Of a stretch of DNA of 64,000 bases, positions 42,668-53,770 are shown piece after piece (the stretch's first letter is position 1; every line of letters starts with the position of its first letter). A program made the translations under genes and the position numbers. This DNA is from Lolium rigidum (taxonomy: Eukaryota; Streptophyta; Magnoliopsida; Poales; Poaceae): positions 230,527,322-230,591,321 of the forward strand of contig NC_061510.1 of NCBI RefSeq assembly GCF_022539505.1. The letters are read 5' to 3'. Below the pieces are notes generated by a model. It was not told where the DNA came from. It made no database searches and worked only from the letters and a program-made list of their open reading frames with translations.

Positions 42668-45455
42668 CTAAACAGTTATACCAACCAAGCTTGAGCAAAG
42701 CTCAAACTTGGACACGAGACAGAGCTTAGTCATCATATCAGCAGGATTATCATGAGTACTAATCTTGCATACATTCACTTTACCTTTTGCAACCACATCT
42801 CTGATTGCGTGGTACTTAATATCAATGTGCTTTGTCCTCTCATGGAACATCTGATCTTTAGTAAGATAAATAGCACTTTGATCGTCACTCGAATAACTTA
42901 ATGCGGGCATTATCTCCACAAAGCTCGAGCATATAAACCTTTCAGCCAAACAGCCTCTTTACCTGCCTCAAGCAATAGCCATGTACTCAGCCTCGGTAGT
43001 AGATTGTGCAACAACATCCTGCAAAGTAGCCTTCCAGCTAACGAGCACATCCACCAACGAGTAAACACATAACCTGTGAGGGACCTTCTCTTATCCAAAT
43101 CGCCGACGATAATCTGAATCAACATATCCGGCGAGCCCCTCACCAATCCTGCCAAACCTCAAGCAAGCTTTTGATGTGCCGCGAAGGTACCTGAAAATCC
43201 ACCGAACAGCTTTCCAATGTTCTTTACCGGGATTAGCCATGTATCGACTGACCAAACTCATAGCATATGAAAGATCGGGACGTGAACAAACCATGGCATA
43301 CATCAAGGAACCAACGAGCACTAGAATAGGGAACTCGAGACATGTACTTAATATCATCTTCGAGCTAGGACATTGCAAAGCCGACAACTTGAAATGAGAA
43401 GCAATAGGAGTAGTAACTGACTTTGCATCATGCATATTAAAACGATGGAGAACTTTCTCAATGTACTTTTCCTGACTAAGAAACAACAAACTAGACTTTC
43501 TGTCCCTTTTAATTTCCATGCCTAGTATTTTCTTAGCATGACCAAGATCCTTCATCTCAAACTCACTACTTAATTGATTCTTTAAAATAGTGATCTCTTT
43601 CATGCTCTTGGCAGCAATCAACATATCATCAACATATAGCAAGCAAATAAATAGGTGATCCATTAACAAACTTGATATACACACAGCTATCATACCGAGA
43701 TCTCTCAAAACCATGTGTAAGCATAAATGAATCAAACCTTTTATACCACTTGTCGTGGCGATCGTTTCAGACCATAAAGGGACCTCTTTAATTTGCAAAC
43801 AAGATCCTCCTTACCAGTGCACAACATAACCTTCAGGTTGGTCCATATATATCTCCTCCTCCAACTCACCATGCAGAAAAGCAGTCTTTACATCTAGCTA
43901 CTCAAGCTCAAGATCATGCATAGCAACAATACCAAAGAAAGCACGAATAGAACTATGCTTCACAACCGGGGAGAATACATCATTATAATCAACACCTGGA
44001 ATTTGACTGAAACCTTTTGCTACTAACCTTGCCTTAAACCGTGGAGGCTCATTAGGAGACAAACCTTCCTTTCTTTTAAATATCCACTTGCAGCGGACAG
44101 CCTTCTTTTGTTTAGGCAAGTGCACAACATCCCATGTGCCATTCTTCTCAAGCGATTGCATCTCTTCTTGCATCGCATCTACCCACTTCTCTTTATCAGT
44201 CGAAGCAATGGCTTCAGTATATGTAGCTGGTTCAATATCATGCTCCACCTGTTCAAGCACAACTCAAAGCATAATCAACAATATCACATTCTTGAATTAA
44301 TCGGGTAGGAGGTGTAATATTTCTCTTAGGGCGGTCAGCAGCAATAAACCGTCCTTGTCGCTGAACAAAAGGTGGTGAAGATGGAACATCAGTATCATCA
44401 TTGTTGGTTTCAGGAACCACATTTTCATTCTCCTTTGCGTGCTCCACTCGCACGCCAATTCCGTGCTCGCTCATCATCGAAACATCAGGAGAATCAATAG
44501 CATCAGAAATATCAGTAGACGAACTATCATTGAACATAACCGCCTCATTAAAAACGACATTCCCGCTCAACACAATTTTCTTAGTTTCAGGATTCCATAA
44601 TCTGTATGCCTTAACTCCTGAACCATAACCAAGGAAGATGCACTTAACAGCCCTTGGCTCCAACTTTCCATTATCAACATGAGCGTAAGCAGTGCAACAA
44701 AAAACTCTCAAATCTGAATAATCAGCAGGCAAACCAGACCATACCTCAATTGGAGTTTTCTTATCAAGTGGAACAGAAGGTGACCTGTTGATGAGATAAC
44801 ATGCGGTGGAGGCCGCTTCAGCCCAAAAACTTCTATGCATCTTTGCATTAGACAACATGCAGCGAGCCCTCGAAATAATAGTCCCGTTCATGCGTTCAGC
44901 CACGCCATTCTGTTGAGGGGTGTACGGAATGGTATGATGTCTTACCATCCCATCATTGCTGCAAAACTCATCAAATTCATTTGAACAAAATTCCATACCA
45001 TTGTCGAGACGGAGTATCTTAACCTTCTTTTCAGTTTGGGTTTCTACCATAACTTTCCACTTCTTAAAAGCAATAAAAACATCAGATTTATGTTTCAGGA
45101 AATATGGCCACACTTTCCTTGAGTAATCATCAATAATAGTAAGCATGTAATTAGCACCACCATTAGAAGTTCTACGGGACGGACCCCAAACATCAGCGTG
45201 TACATAATCTAAAATGCCTTTGGTGGTATGAACGGAAGCATTAAATTTTACTCTTTTATGCTTACCAAAGATGCAGTGCTCACAGAACTCAAGCTTACCT
45301 AAATCGCATCCATCAATTAGCTCTCTCTTTGCCAATTCTGCCATGCCAAGCTCACTCATATGTCCAAGACGCTTATGCCAAAGGTTAGTCTTACTAGTTT
45401 CATCAGAACTAACAGCAGCAGCAATACCAGTGCAAAGTGCTACCTCTAAGGACAT
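42668..45455 (-). pseudogene. Copia pol: integrase, reverse transcriptase, RNase H (several frame breaks)
   Basis: The largest frame (45455-44253) holds the integrase: the GAG-pre-integrase HHCC part (LWHKRLGHMSELGMAEL ... CEHCIFGKHKR), then catalytic Asp (IDDYSRKVWPYFL), Asp (RLDNGMEFCSNEFDEF) and Glu (PYTPQQNGVAERMNG). RT starts at 44260 (DKEKWVDAMQEEMQSLEKNG, KCKWIFKRKEG-like), breaks near 43900-43800, and continues with the catalytic box LLYVDDMLIAAKS in 43798-43091. RNase H is split over 43155-42910 and 42949-42668, ending ISTHDNPADMMTK. Residues of the active sites are intact, but at least four frame changes prevent a full Pol. Confidence 0.92.
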
Positions 45456-46719
45456 ATAATTTCGCTGAATTCATATCACCAATCATAATAATGAGAGAAC
45501 CTGATGATACCTTCAAAAGTTTGTTCCCACCTTTGTACTTGTACCCGTCACAATCAAGGGTACTCAAAGAGATCAAATTCCTCGCCATGGAGGGTATGTG
45601 TTTCACTCCTGTCAACGTGCGTGTCATCCCATCATGGGTCTTGATCCGAACAGAACCAATGCCAACAATGCTGCACTCGGTTGTCATTCCCCACACGCAC
45701 AAAATCTCCACTCGCACGGACTCATAAGAACTGAACCAATCTTTGTTACAGCAAATATGAAACGAACATGCGGTATCAAGAATCCATTCGTCATCACGTG
45801 AAACACATGCAGCCAAGATAGCTAAGCAATCTCCATCGGAACTATCACTACCAACAATAACAAGCAGCCTCACCCTTACCGGTGACAACGGCAGCCTTAC
45901 CATTACCATCATTATTTTTCGGTTGGTAAGTTCCGTTCCTTTTCTCCTTGTTCTGCACCTTCCAACAATCATCAATATTGTGGTTAGATTTCTTACAATA
46001 CCTGCAGAATTTGTCACGTTATTTGGACTTTGAGCGATCTCTGTCGCCCTTTCTCTTATCTCTGTTGTTGTGGTAGTAGTTATCTCGCTGCTCAGGCCTG
46101 CCACGGACCTCTAATGCCTCCGCCTTGGAGGACGAACTTTTAGCTTGCACCATAGATTTCATTTTCTCCTTTTGTTGGAGAGCATCATAAACTTCCGCGA
46201 GAGTTAGTTTGTCGCGGCTCAATAATATGGTGTCACGAAAATTACTGAAAGAATTAGGCAGCGAGCATAAAAGAAGAAGACCTAAATCCTCATCCTCATA
46301 CTTAACTTCTATAGACCGCAAATCGAAACAATCTCTTTCCGGGAAGATAGGTGATTCATTACCGAACCTCCCTCTTGCAACTTATGCGAGAACAGCTTCA
46401 TCTTCACGTGCAATCTGCCCGTGAGATCCTTGGACAAACGGATCTCCTCTAGTTTGACCCATAACTCGGCGGTGGTTTTCTCCTGCGCAGCACTTCCTCG
46501 CAGAATATTATTGGACAGATGGAGTTGAATCAACGATAAAGCCTTACGGTCTTTCCGCTTCTCCGCATCGGTCCATGTATCCTTTGCTTTCTCGCCGAAA
46601 GCATCGATCGCTTCATCCAGATCTGAAGATTGGGCGAGAATCGCCCTCATCTTCACTTGCCACAAAGCAAATCTCGTGGTGTAGTCCAGCTGCGGTAGAT
46701 CAAACTTCAGTGACGACAT
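45409..46719 (-). pseudogene. Copia gag and protease (frameshifted)
   Basis: Gag starts MSSLKFDLPQLDYTTRFALW at 46719 and shows the retrotran_gag2/UBN2-like core (KDRKALSLIQLHLSNNILRG). After a frame change near 46315 it continues LGLLLLCSLPNSFSNFRDTI and then a basic RG/KS-rich region. The CCHC knuckle is disrupted by shifts near 46020-45960. Protease (46104-45409 frame) shows EWILDTACSFHICCNKDWFS, with DTAC as the variant catalytic motif of this Copia group, then the LISLSTLDCDGYKYKGG segment. Confidence 0.88.
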
Positions 46720-46748
46720 CTCGTAAACCCTAGATCCAAAGAACACGG

Positions 46749-46760
46749 GCTCTGATACCA
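46749..46760 (-). other. tRNA-iMet primer binding site of the Copia element
   Basis: TGGTATCAGAGC on the minus strand, two bases from the LTR edge at 46763. Confidence 0.93.
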
Positions 46761-46762
46761 CT

Positions 46763-47066
46763 TGTTACAATCGAGATGCACAATAAACGAAGAACGAAAA
46801 ATGAAACACTGCAGGGGACACGAGATTTTAACGTGGAATACCCTTGCAACACACAAGGGAAAAACCACGGGCGCCGGCCGACAAAACTTCACTATTTCGG
46901 TGGTGTTTACAAACGCCGTGGGTGTACAATGATGCGATAAAACCCTAACGGCGGCTTACGGGGAATATATATAGACGCTTCAGCCCAAGCCTCCGGCGAC
47001 GGGCCTCGCTCCGCTCGTCAGAAGTTAGCCTCCTTTTAGTATATGAATTTGGATCACAATATAACA
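46763..47066 (-). repeat. Copia 5' LTR (304 bp)
   Basis: Paired with 42268-42573. It contains a TATATATAG promoter-like stretch at about 46966-46975 on the plus map. Confidence 0.93.
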
Positions 47067-47458
47067 CCAAGCAGCAGCCACGGAGCCAACGACCAAGTGG
47101 AAGTAGCAGAGGACGGACGCCATGGTTACAGCTCCGCTGACCAAGCGGCAGTATCACTGGATGTCATGGTTACGGCAGCGGCGTCTGCGACCAGCCTACT
47201 GCATCAGAGGATGCTATGGCTATAGCAGCGGCGTCCGCGCCCAGCCGGCTACAGCAGAGGACGACATGGTTAGGGCGGCGGCACCGGCGACAAACCTGCT
47301 GCAGGCGAGGGTGGTTACCGCAGCGGTCGTCGCCAGGAAAGTAGTGTCCTCGTTGCAAGTGAGTCTTCGACTGACTAAAATAATAGGCATACGATAGAGA
47401 TACGGTGGTGTACCAAAAAATGAGTGGTTCAAAAAACGAGCTCATATGAACCCGAGAT

Positions 47459-47630
47459 CAAATGAGCATTTCCGCTATAGAGATATTATAGTACACAAAT
47501 ATCGTATGCATGATACTACTATATATTACTATCCATTATGGCAAGCCTTAACCTCGAGATGATAATAATTGAAGAAGAGATTATTTAATAGTATGACTTT
47601 TATCGCTCATAGATTACTAATAATTTTCTC
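47459..47630. other. AT-rich stretch, no gene seen
   Basis: Probable intron or 5' flank of the receptor kinase gene. No exon of the lectin or PAN domain is recognisable. Confidence 0.4.
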
Positions 47631-47632
47631 TA

Positions 47633-47735
47633 CTCCCTCTGGTCCATATAGATTCATATGTATATAGTTAAGTTTTTCGACTAGATACATGTGTATCTAA
47701 ACAAAGTTGAGTCCATTAAAATGAACATAAGGGAG
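47633..47735. mobile_element. Stowaway MITE (Tc1/mariner), 103 bp
   Basis: The ends are CTCCCTCTGGTCCATATAGA and ...AACATAAGGGAG, the typical Stowaway terminal inverted repeat CTCCCTC, flanked by TA on both sides (47631-47632, 47736-47737). Confidence 0.88.
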
Positions 47736-47737
47736 TA

Positions 47738-47924
47738 TAAAACTTCTCACGTAAAATTTGACTTATATGAATTTTGTTTTTTGTGTACATGGTGCTATGT
47801 TACATGGCTCTGTAAAGAAACCTAAGTGTACAAGTTTAGGAAGGTTGTTGATCGAATACCGTTCATTAATCATGGCACAGTTGCAATATATAAGGTTTCA
47901 TCTGCAGAAAACTGCCAATTAGTT
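47738..47924. other. Short spacer, no gene seen
   Basis: AT-rich DNA between the Stowaway MITE and CACTA2. Confidence 0.4.
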
Positions 47925-47941
47925 CACTAGTGGAGAAGAGG

Positions 47942-48178
47942 CCTTTGGACCCAAGCAAATGACCCACTGCTGAACCAAACCGGGTCCAATGCCCCCATTG
48001 GACCCGGTTCGTTTCTGCCCAGGACGACCCCACCCGCTGGCGCCTGTCCCGTAGCGGCCTTTGGACCCGGTTTGTAACACAAACCGGGACCAAAGGGTCC
48101 ACCCGCAGGCGCGGCAGGCCGTGTCAGCCTGGGGAACCCTTTAGTCCCGGTTTGTATGACAAACCGGGTCCAAAGGCC
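47942..48178 (+). repeat. CACTA2 left subterminal hairpins
   Basis: Inverted pairs of TTTGGACCCGGTTTGT with ACAAACCGGGTCCAAAG-like arms include 48059-48097 and 48139-48177. A more diverged pair lies at 47939-48010. Confidence 0.85.
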
Positions 48179-48186
48179 CCCTACGG

Positions 48187-48196
48187 CTATATAACC
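48187..48196 (+). promoter_or_regulatory. TATA box before the CACTA2 transposase
   Basis: CTATATAACC directly follows the last left hairpin, 280 bp before the ATG at 48476. Confidence 0.65.
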
Positions 48197-48475
48197 TTGC
48201 CCTTGCCCAAGTGTGAGCCACACTTAGCCATTTTTTCACTATCTTCACAAGAGGGTGTATTGCTCTCCTCTCTTCTTCACATGCATAAGAGGTGTTTGAT
48301 GAAATGCTTAAGAGGGTTTGCCACTTGAGTTTACACAAATCAAGCCACACTTAACTTGCTTTTTTCTTCTTCATCGAGGTTAACAACTTTATCCTTTTCA
48401 TCCGCAATTGATAAAATGCATGTGTATATATACATCGTGATGTTCCGTAATGGTTTTGACCAGCTTAATTATATC

Positions 48476-51400
48476 ATGCGGATGAATCGGCAATGGATGT
48501 ACATTGACCGACGGTTTGACGAGTTCACTGCGGGCCGGGATAATTTTATGGCCGTGGCGGAGGCAAACAAACATGGTGGCTTCATGTATTGTCCATGTGT
48601 GGACTGCAAGAATACCGTAAATTACGCTCGCTCGAGTCTCATTCACAGCCACCTTCTGCGATCCGGTTTCATGCCCCGTTACTATTGTTGGACCAAGCAC
48701 GGAGAAAGAGGGGTTATGATGGAAGACAATGAAGAAGAGGAAGAGGATGATGACGGTTATCCCAATTTCCCCGAATACGATGATACTGCAGAAGGCAATG
48801 AAGACAATGAAGTAGAAGATCAAGAGGCACCAGATGAGCCTGCTGATGATGATCTTGGCCGGGCCATTGCTGATGCAAGGAGAGAATGTGAAACTGAAAA
48901 GGAAAGGTTGGCCTTCGACAAGATGATAGAAGATCACAACAAATTGTTATACCCAACTTGCGAAGATGGCCATAAAAAGCTAGGCGAGCTACTTGGAATT
49001 GTTGCAATGGAAGGCGGAGAACGGTGTCACCGACTCAGGATTTGGAAAGTTGTTGACAATAATTAAGAGGAAGCTTCCAAGGGGTAACGAATTGCCCGCC
49101 GATACGTACGAAGCGAAGAAGATTGTCTGCCCTCTAGGATTAGATGTGCAAAAGATACATGCATGCATTAATGATTGCATCCTCTACCGCGGTGAGTACG
49201 AGAATTTGGATGCATGTCCGGTGTGCACTGCATTGCGGTATAAGATCAGACGAGATGACCCTGGTGATGTTGAGGGCGAGCGCCCCAAGAAGAGGGTTCC
49301 TGCCAAGGTTATGTGGTATGCTCCTATAATACCACGGCTGAAACGCTTGTTCAGGAATAAAGAGCACGCTAGGTTGTTGCGATGGCACAAAGAAGACCGT
49401 AAGAAAGACGTGATGTTGAGGCACCTGCCGATGGATCCCAATGGAGAAAAATCGATAGAGAGTTCCCAAACTTTGCACGGGATGCAAGGAACTTAAGGTT
49501 TGGTCTAAGTACAGATGGCATGAATCCTTTTGGAGAGCAGAGCTGCAGCCATAGCACCTGGCCTGTGACTCTTTGTATATATAACCTTCCTCCTTGGTTG
49601 TGCATGAAGCGGAAGTTCATTATGATGCCAGTGCTCATACAAGGCCCGAAGCAACCGGGAACGACATTGATGTGTACACGAAGCCATTAGTCGAAGAACT
49701 TCTACAGCTGTGGTCCCTAGCAGGTGTACGTGTGTGGGACGAGCACAAGCGGGGAGGAATTTGACCTAAGAGCGATGCTTTTCGTAACCATCAATGAGCT
49801 GGCCTGCTCTTGGTAACATTTCGGGACGATCAAACAAGGGATACAATGCATGCACACACTTGTTTACATGAGCTCGAAGGTGATTATTTGGAAAAAGGTC
49901 GGAAGGTCGTGTACACGGGGCATCGTCGATTTCTTAGGATTACCCATCCCGTAAGAAAGAAAGGAAAGCATTACGACGGTGAGGCTGATCACCGGAGGAA
50001 GCCTCCCCATCGTGATGGTGTTGATATATTTGGTATGGTCAAGGATCTAGATGTAATATTTGGAAAGGGTCCTGGCGGACGGTCCGTTCCGAATGACGCT
50101 GCCGGACACGCGCCCATGTGGAAGAAGAAATCTATTTTTTGGGAGCTAGAATATTGGAAAGTCTTAGAAGTCCGCTCTTCAATCGATGTGATGCACGTGA
50201 CGAAGAATCTTTGCGTGAACCTGCTAGGCTTTACGGGCGTGTACGGGAAGACAAAAGATACACCGAAGCACGGGAGGACCAGCAACGTTGGAAAGACCCC
50301 AAAAATCTGCATGAGAGAGTTAAAGGACGTCATTTATCCGGCTACGCTCTTACAAAAGCGAGAGAAGGAGATATTTTTTGAATGTCTTAGCGAGTATCAA
50401 GGTCCCGTCGGCTTCTCCTCCAATATAAAGGGAATAATAAATATGGAGAAGAAAACATTCCAGAACACTGAAGTCTCATGGCTGTCACGTGATAATGACA
50501 CGGTTGCTTCCGATTGCATTGAGGGGGCTTCTACGGAAAATGTTCGATTGCCCATTGTGAAGCTATGTGCATTCCTCAATGCAATTTCTCAAAAGGTAAT
50601 AAACCCGGAAATTCTACCGAGGTTGCGGAATGATGTGGTCCAATGTCTCGTTAGTTTTGAGCTGGTGTTCCCACCATCCTTCTTCAATATTATGACACAT
50701 CTCCTCGTTCACCCGGTCGATGAGATTTCCATTCTCGGTCCTGTGTTTCTACACAATATGTTCCCCTTCGAGAGGTTCATGGGAGTCTTGAAGAAATATG
50801 TTCATAACCGTGCTAGGCCGGAAGGAAGCATCTCCAAGGGCTATGGAACAGGAGGAGGTCATTGAATTCTGTGTTGACTTTATTCCTGACCTTAAGCCGA
50901 TTGGTGTTCCTGAATCGCGGCATGAAGGGAGACTAAGTGGAAAAGGCACGCTAGGAAGGAAATCAATGATATGTAGGGACGGGATTTCTTTGACTCAAGC
51001 ACACTACACAGTTCTACAAAGTTCCACCATGGTGGATCCGTATATCGGTGACCACAAGAACTTTCTACGCTCCCAGAACCCGGGCGGTCGAACGATTGGA
51101 TTAGACGTGAACACATGTCGACTTTCGGCGGTTGGTTGCAAAAACATCTCCTGAATAACGAAGATATTGAAGATCGAGCTGTACTTGCTGGCCCGAGACA
51201 CCATCTTCGACTGTAGTGACTTTCCAAGGGTACGAGATAAATGGGAATACATTTTACACGATCGCCCAAGATAAAAGAGCACCAACCAAAACGGTGGTGT
51301 CCGCTTTGATGCAATAATGAATGAAGGCCCAAATGACACATATTATGGTTACATAGAGGATATCCGGGAACTTGAGTATGGACCTTCTTTTAAGGTCCCT

Positions 51401-51793
51401 TTGTTTAGGTGCAAATGGGTCAACAAAACAGGAGGCGGGGTTCGGGTAGACAAGTTGTATGGAATGACAACGAGTGGATCTCAACAATCTTGGGTATAGA
51501 GACGAACCATTCGTCCTAGCCAAGGATGTGGCCCGAGGTTTTCTATGTGAAGGATATGTCTAGCAAACCAAGAAAAAGGAAACATAAGGAAACAAATACA
51601 TCAAACGATGAGCCAAAGCGCCACATAGTTCTTTACGGAAAAAGAAACATCGTGGGAGTGGAGGACAAGACAGACATGTCGGGAAGATTATAATAAGTTT
51701 GATGAAATTCCACCCTTCGGAGTGAACATTGATCCAAGCATCAAGTTAAATGATGAAGATGCTCCATGGTTAAGGCCGAAGAAGATTAAATGA
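48476..51793 (+). pseudogene. CACTA2 TNP2-type transposase (Transpos_assoc, Transposase_21, DUF4218, DUF4216), frameshifted
   Basis: The start MRMNRQWMYIDRRF opens an intact N-terminal domain: CPCVDCKNTVNYARSS, SHLLRSGFMPRYYCWTKHGE and an acidic linker (48476-49066). TNP2 segments follow in 48993-49496 (KLPRGNELPADTYEAKKIVC, VPAKVMWYAPIIPRLKRLFR) and 49810-50865 (RKVVYTGHRRFLR, GADGHAPMWKKKSIFWELEYWK-like, VRSSIDVMHVTKNLCVNLLG). The DUF4218 part is in that frame (NIMTHLLVHPVDEISILGPV) and the DUF4216 part is near 51317-51500 (YYGYIEDIRELEYGPSFKVP). It ends KLNDEDAPWLRPKKIK at 51793. About five to six frame changes make it inactive. It is less damaged than the CACTA1 copy, with a 351-codon open block. 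Confidence 0.92.
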
Positions 51794-51924
51794 TGAAGAT
51801 GCTCCATGGCACAAATGAGTATCTCAACATGGCAATCAATTTCCCATTTATTTTTGTGTAATCATTTAACAGTATGTAAGATATGAAAAGTGGAGATGTG
51901 GTTGGCTTTTTGTACCATATATAT

Positions 51925-52330
51925 AGAGGAGATGTAGTCGTTCACGGGTTTGCGGGGAAAAATTCCGAGGCGCGGTTTCCGAAGATGCCGTAGGGCATGT
52001 GCACCAACAACATCTTCGAGAACTGCGCCACGGGAGATTTCCCAACCCTTTCCCCAACACTATTAGAGGAGATGTAGTCGTTCGGGGGCTTGCGGAGAAA
52101 ATTCCGAGGAGCAACTTCCGAAGATGCCGTAAGGCTTGTGCACCAACGACATCTTCGAGAAGTTGCGCCACGGGAGATTTCCCAACCCTTTCCCCAACAC
52201 TCGTTAGAGGAGATGTAGTCGTTCACGGGCTTGCGGGGAAAAATTCCGAGGCGCAGCTTCCGAAGATGCCGTAGGGCGTGTGCACCAACAACATCTTCGA
52301 GAAGCTGCGCCACGGGAGATTTTCCAATCC
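51925..52330 (+). repeat. 140/141-bp tandem repeat, three units
   Basis: Units start AGAGGAGATGTAGTCGTTC at 51925, 52065 and 52206. Each includes CGAAGATGCCGTA and CATCTTCGAGAA, a short inverted pair. The third unit is truncated near 52330. Confidence 0.95.
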
Positions 52331-52491
52331 ATGGGAATGAATCTCCGCTTGGCTTGTTGATCCGCTTGGCAAGCCGTATCGATGCTCCTTTTATAGGCAC
52401 AGCACCGCTTCTACTCGACGGGGCGTCGTGCGCTACATGCTTTATCTCATCGAGCGGTGCGTCCACCCATGCGTTCTTATCCTGCCGACAT

Positions 52492-52835
52492 CTTTAGTCC
52501 CGGTTGTACCCACCAGCCGGGACTAAAGGTTACCCACACGTCCTTATCCCACCGACAGTTTTGTTAGATGACAAAAAAAGGATCTTTAGTCCCGGTTGTA
52601 CCCACCAGCCGGGACTAAAGGTTACCCACACGTCTTTATCCCACCGACAGTTTTGTTAGATGACAAAAAAAGGATCTTTCGTCCCGGTTGTACCCACCAG
52701 CCGGGACTAAAGGTTACCCACACGTCTTTATCCCACCGACACTTTTGTTAGATATGACAAAAAAATGATCTTTACTCCCGGTTGTACCCACCAGCCGGGA
52801 CTAAAGGTTACCCACACGTCCTTATCCCACCGACG
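52492..52835 (+). repeat. 92-bp tandem repeat of a CACTA-type hairpin, four units
   Basis: Units start at 52492, 52584, 52676 and 52770. Each contains a hairpin with CTTTAGTCCCGGTTG and its inverse, plus TTACCCACACGTC. The arm sequence differs from the CACTA2 terminal motif (TTTGGACCCGG) and from CACTA1 (TTTAGTCGCGG). Confidence 0.95.
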
Positions 52836-52920
52836 AGTTTTGGCGCCACTTGCGTTCCCGCCTATTTTTCTTCCCGCGCTTTCCACTGCTTCCCGCCTCC
52901 GTCCTCCCGCCATTTTTTCA

Positions 52921-52930
52921 CTATATATAT
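52921..52930 (+). promoter_or_regulatory. TATA box of accessory gene B
   Basis: CTATATATAT, 68 bp before the ATG at 52998, after a TTCCCGCC-rich stretch. Confidence 0.6.
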
Positions 52931-52997
52931 GTTGGCTTGGCCTCCATTTACATATCACATCTAGACTCATATCTCGCAAACCTCATCACCAGGTCAC

Positions 52998-53561
52998 ATG
53001 GCTTCCATCGTATCTCTAACCCTCCGGGAGGCGGAGGCGCTTTGCGCGTCGAACTACCCCTGCCCGCCGGGCTACCGCGTCCCTACCGGCTGGTTGCTGA
53101 GCGTCGGAGGGGTACCGGTCCCTCCTGTCCCTCTAGGTGTGGCGCGCGAGATGGCCATCACGAACCACTACTACTTCGAGCTCACGCCAGAGCGGCGGAG
53201 GAATCCCCGGTGGCATCCCGACTACAGCCCGACTTGGGAGAGCTTCTTCATCAATCGGCGTGAGAGGGCGCTCGCCAGGCACGAGGACGGCGGCCCGCCT
53301 CCTTCGAACTTCAACGAGGCCGGCCGTCGGCTGTGGTGGCGCGACCGAACTCTCCAGGGCGTCATGGCCCACCGTGGCCCCCGCCTGCGCTACCCTCGGT
53401 CCCAGCCCACGCGTGCTCTCCCGCCGAGGTTTGACTACCGCGACCCCGATGCCGGCGACGATGATGACGGCGACTACGACGACTACGATGGCGAGTACTA
53501 TAGGGCCAGGCACGAGTATGACCGAATGACTCGAACGGTCGAATCTGGCCATGTATCTTAA
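52998..53561 (+). CDS. CACTA accessory protein B (187 aa, VPVPPVP motif)
   Basis: This is an intact 187-codon frame starting MASIVSLTLREAEALCASNY. Conserved with protein A of CACTA1 are GYRVPTG, SVGGVPVPPVPLG, AITNHYYFELTPERRRNPRW, W-x-x-FFINRRERALARHE, GGPPPSNFNEAGRRLWW and an Asp/Tyr-rich tail (DDDDGDYDDYDGEYY). Identity is highest over residues 25-125. No domain of known function is recognised. The gene reads in the same direction as the transposase, whereas its homologue in CACTA1 is antisense. The open frame, shared start, TATA box and stop position support a real gene. Regulation may be through the upstream 92-bp hairpin array, which ends about 90 bp before the TATA box. Confidence 0.65.
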   Translation: MASIVSLTLREAEALCASNYPCPPGYRVPTGWLLSVGGVPVPPVPLGVAREMAITNHYYFELTPERRRNPRWHPDYSPTWESFFINRRERALARHEDGGPPPSNFNEAGRRLWWRDRTLQGVMAHRGPRLRYPRSQPTRALPPRFDYRDPDAGDDDDGDYDDYDGEYYRARHEYDRMTRTVESGHVS

Positions 53562-53770
53562 TTAATTTTCGGTTGAGCTAGGCACGAGTACTATAGGGCT
53601 AGGCACGAGTACTATCTGGCCATGTATCTTAATTAATTTTCAGTTGAGTTATGTACTTTAATTCCACATGTAATCTGGCGGGAAACTTTTCTCATCATCG
53701 GCGTACGCCACAACGACTTTATTGAAAATACAATAATATAGATAAACAACTAGTCTAGTCGATCTACTCG

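Larger units (their letters stand above)
42268..47066 (-). mobile_element. Ty1/copia retrotransposon with short LTRs
   Basis: LTRs at 42268-42573 (3') and 46763-47066 (5') start TGTTACAATCG on the plus map. The perfect 5-bp target duplication is ccaag (42263-42267 and 47067-47071). The primer site TGGTATCAGAGC (minus) is at 46749-46760 and a purine tract (CAAGGTGGAGTT, minus) at 42574-42585. The LTRs differ at 15 or more positions including one block near 42484-42502 versus 46978-46995, so it is much older than the Ty3 element. The gene order gag-PR-IN-RT-RH fixes the superfamily. Confidence 0.95.
42043..47458. mobile_element. Possible Mutator-like non-autonomous element, split by a Copia insertion
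   Basis: Imperfect inverted repeats face each other: TCAGATGAGCTCGTTTTATG at 42062 and the inverse of its like at 47426-47449 (21 of 24 match), with weaker similarity further out (gcggctattctga against gcggaaatgctcatttga). The interior without the Copia is about 600 bp, GC-rich, with a 48-51-bp in-frame repeat (47166, 47213, 47264; ATGGTTACGGCAGCGGCG-like). No convincing target duplication was seen. The family assignment is a guess. Confidence 0.4.
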
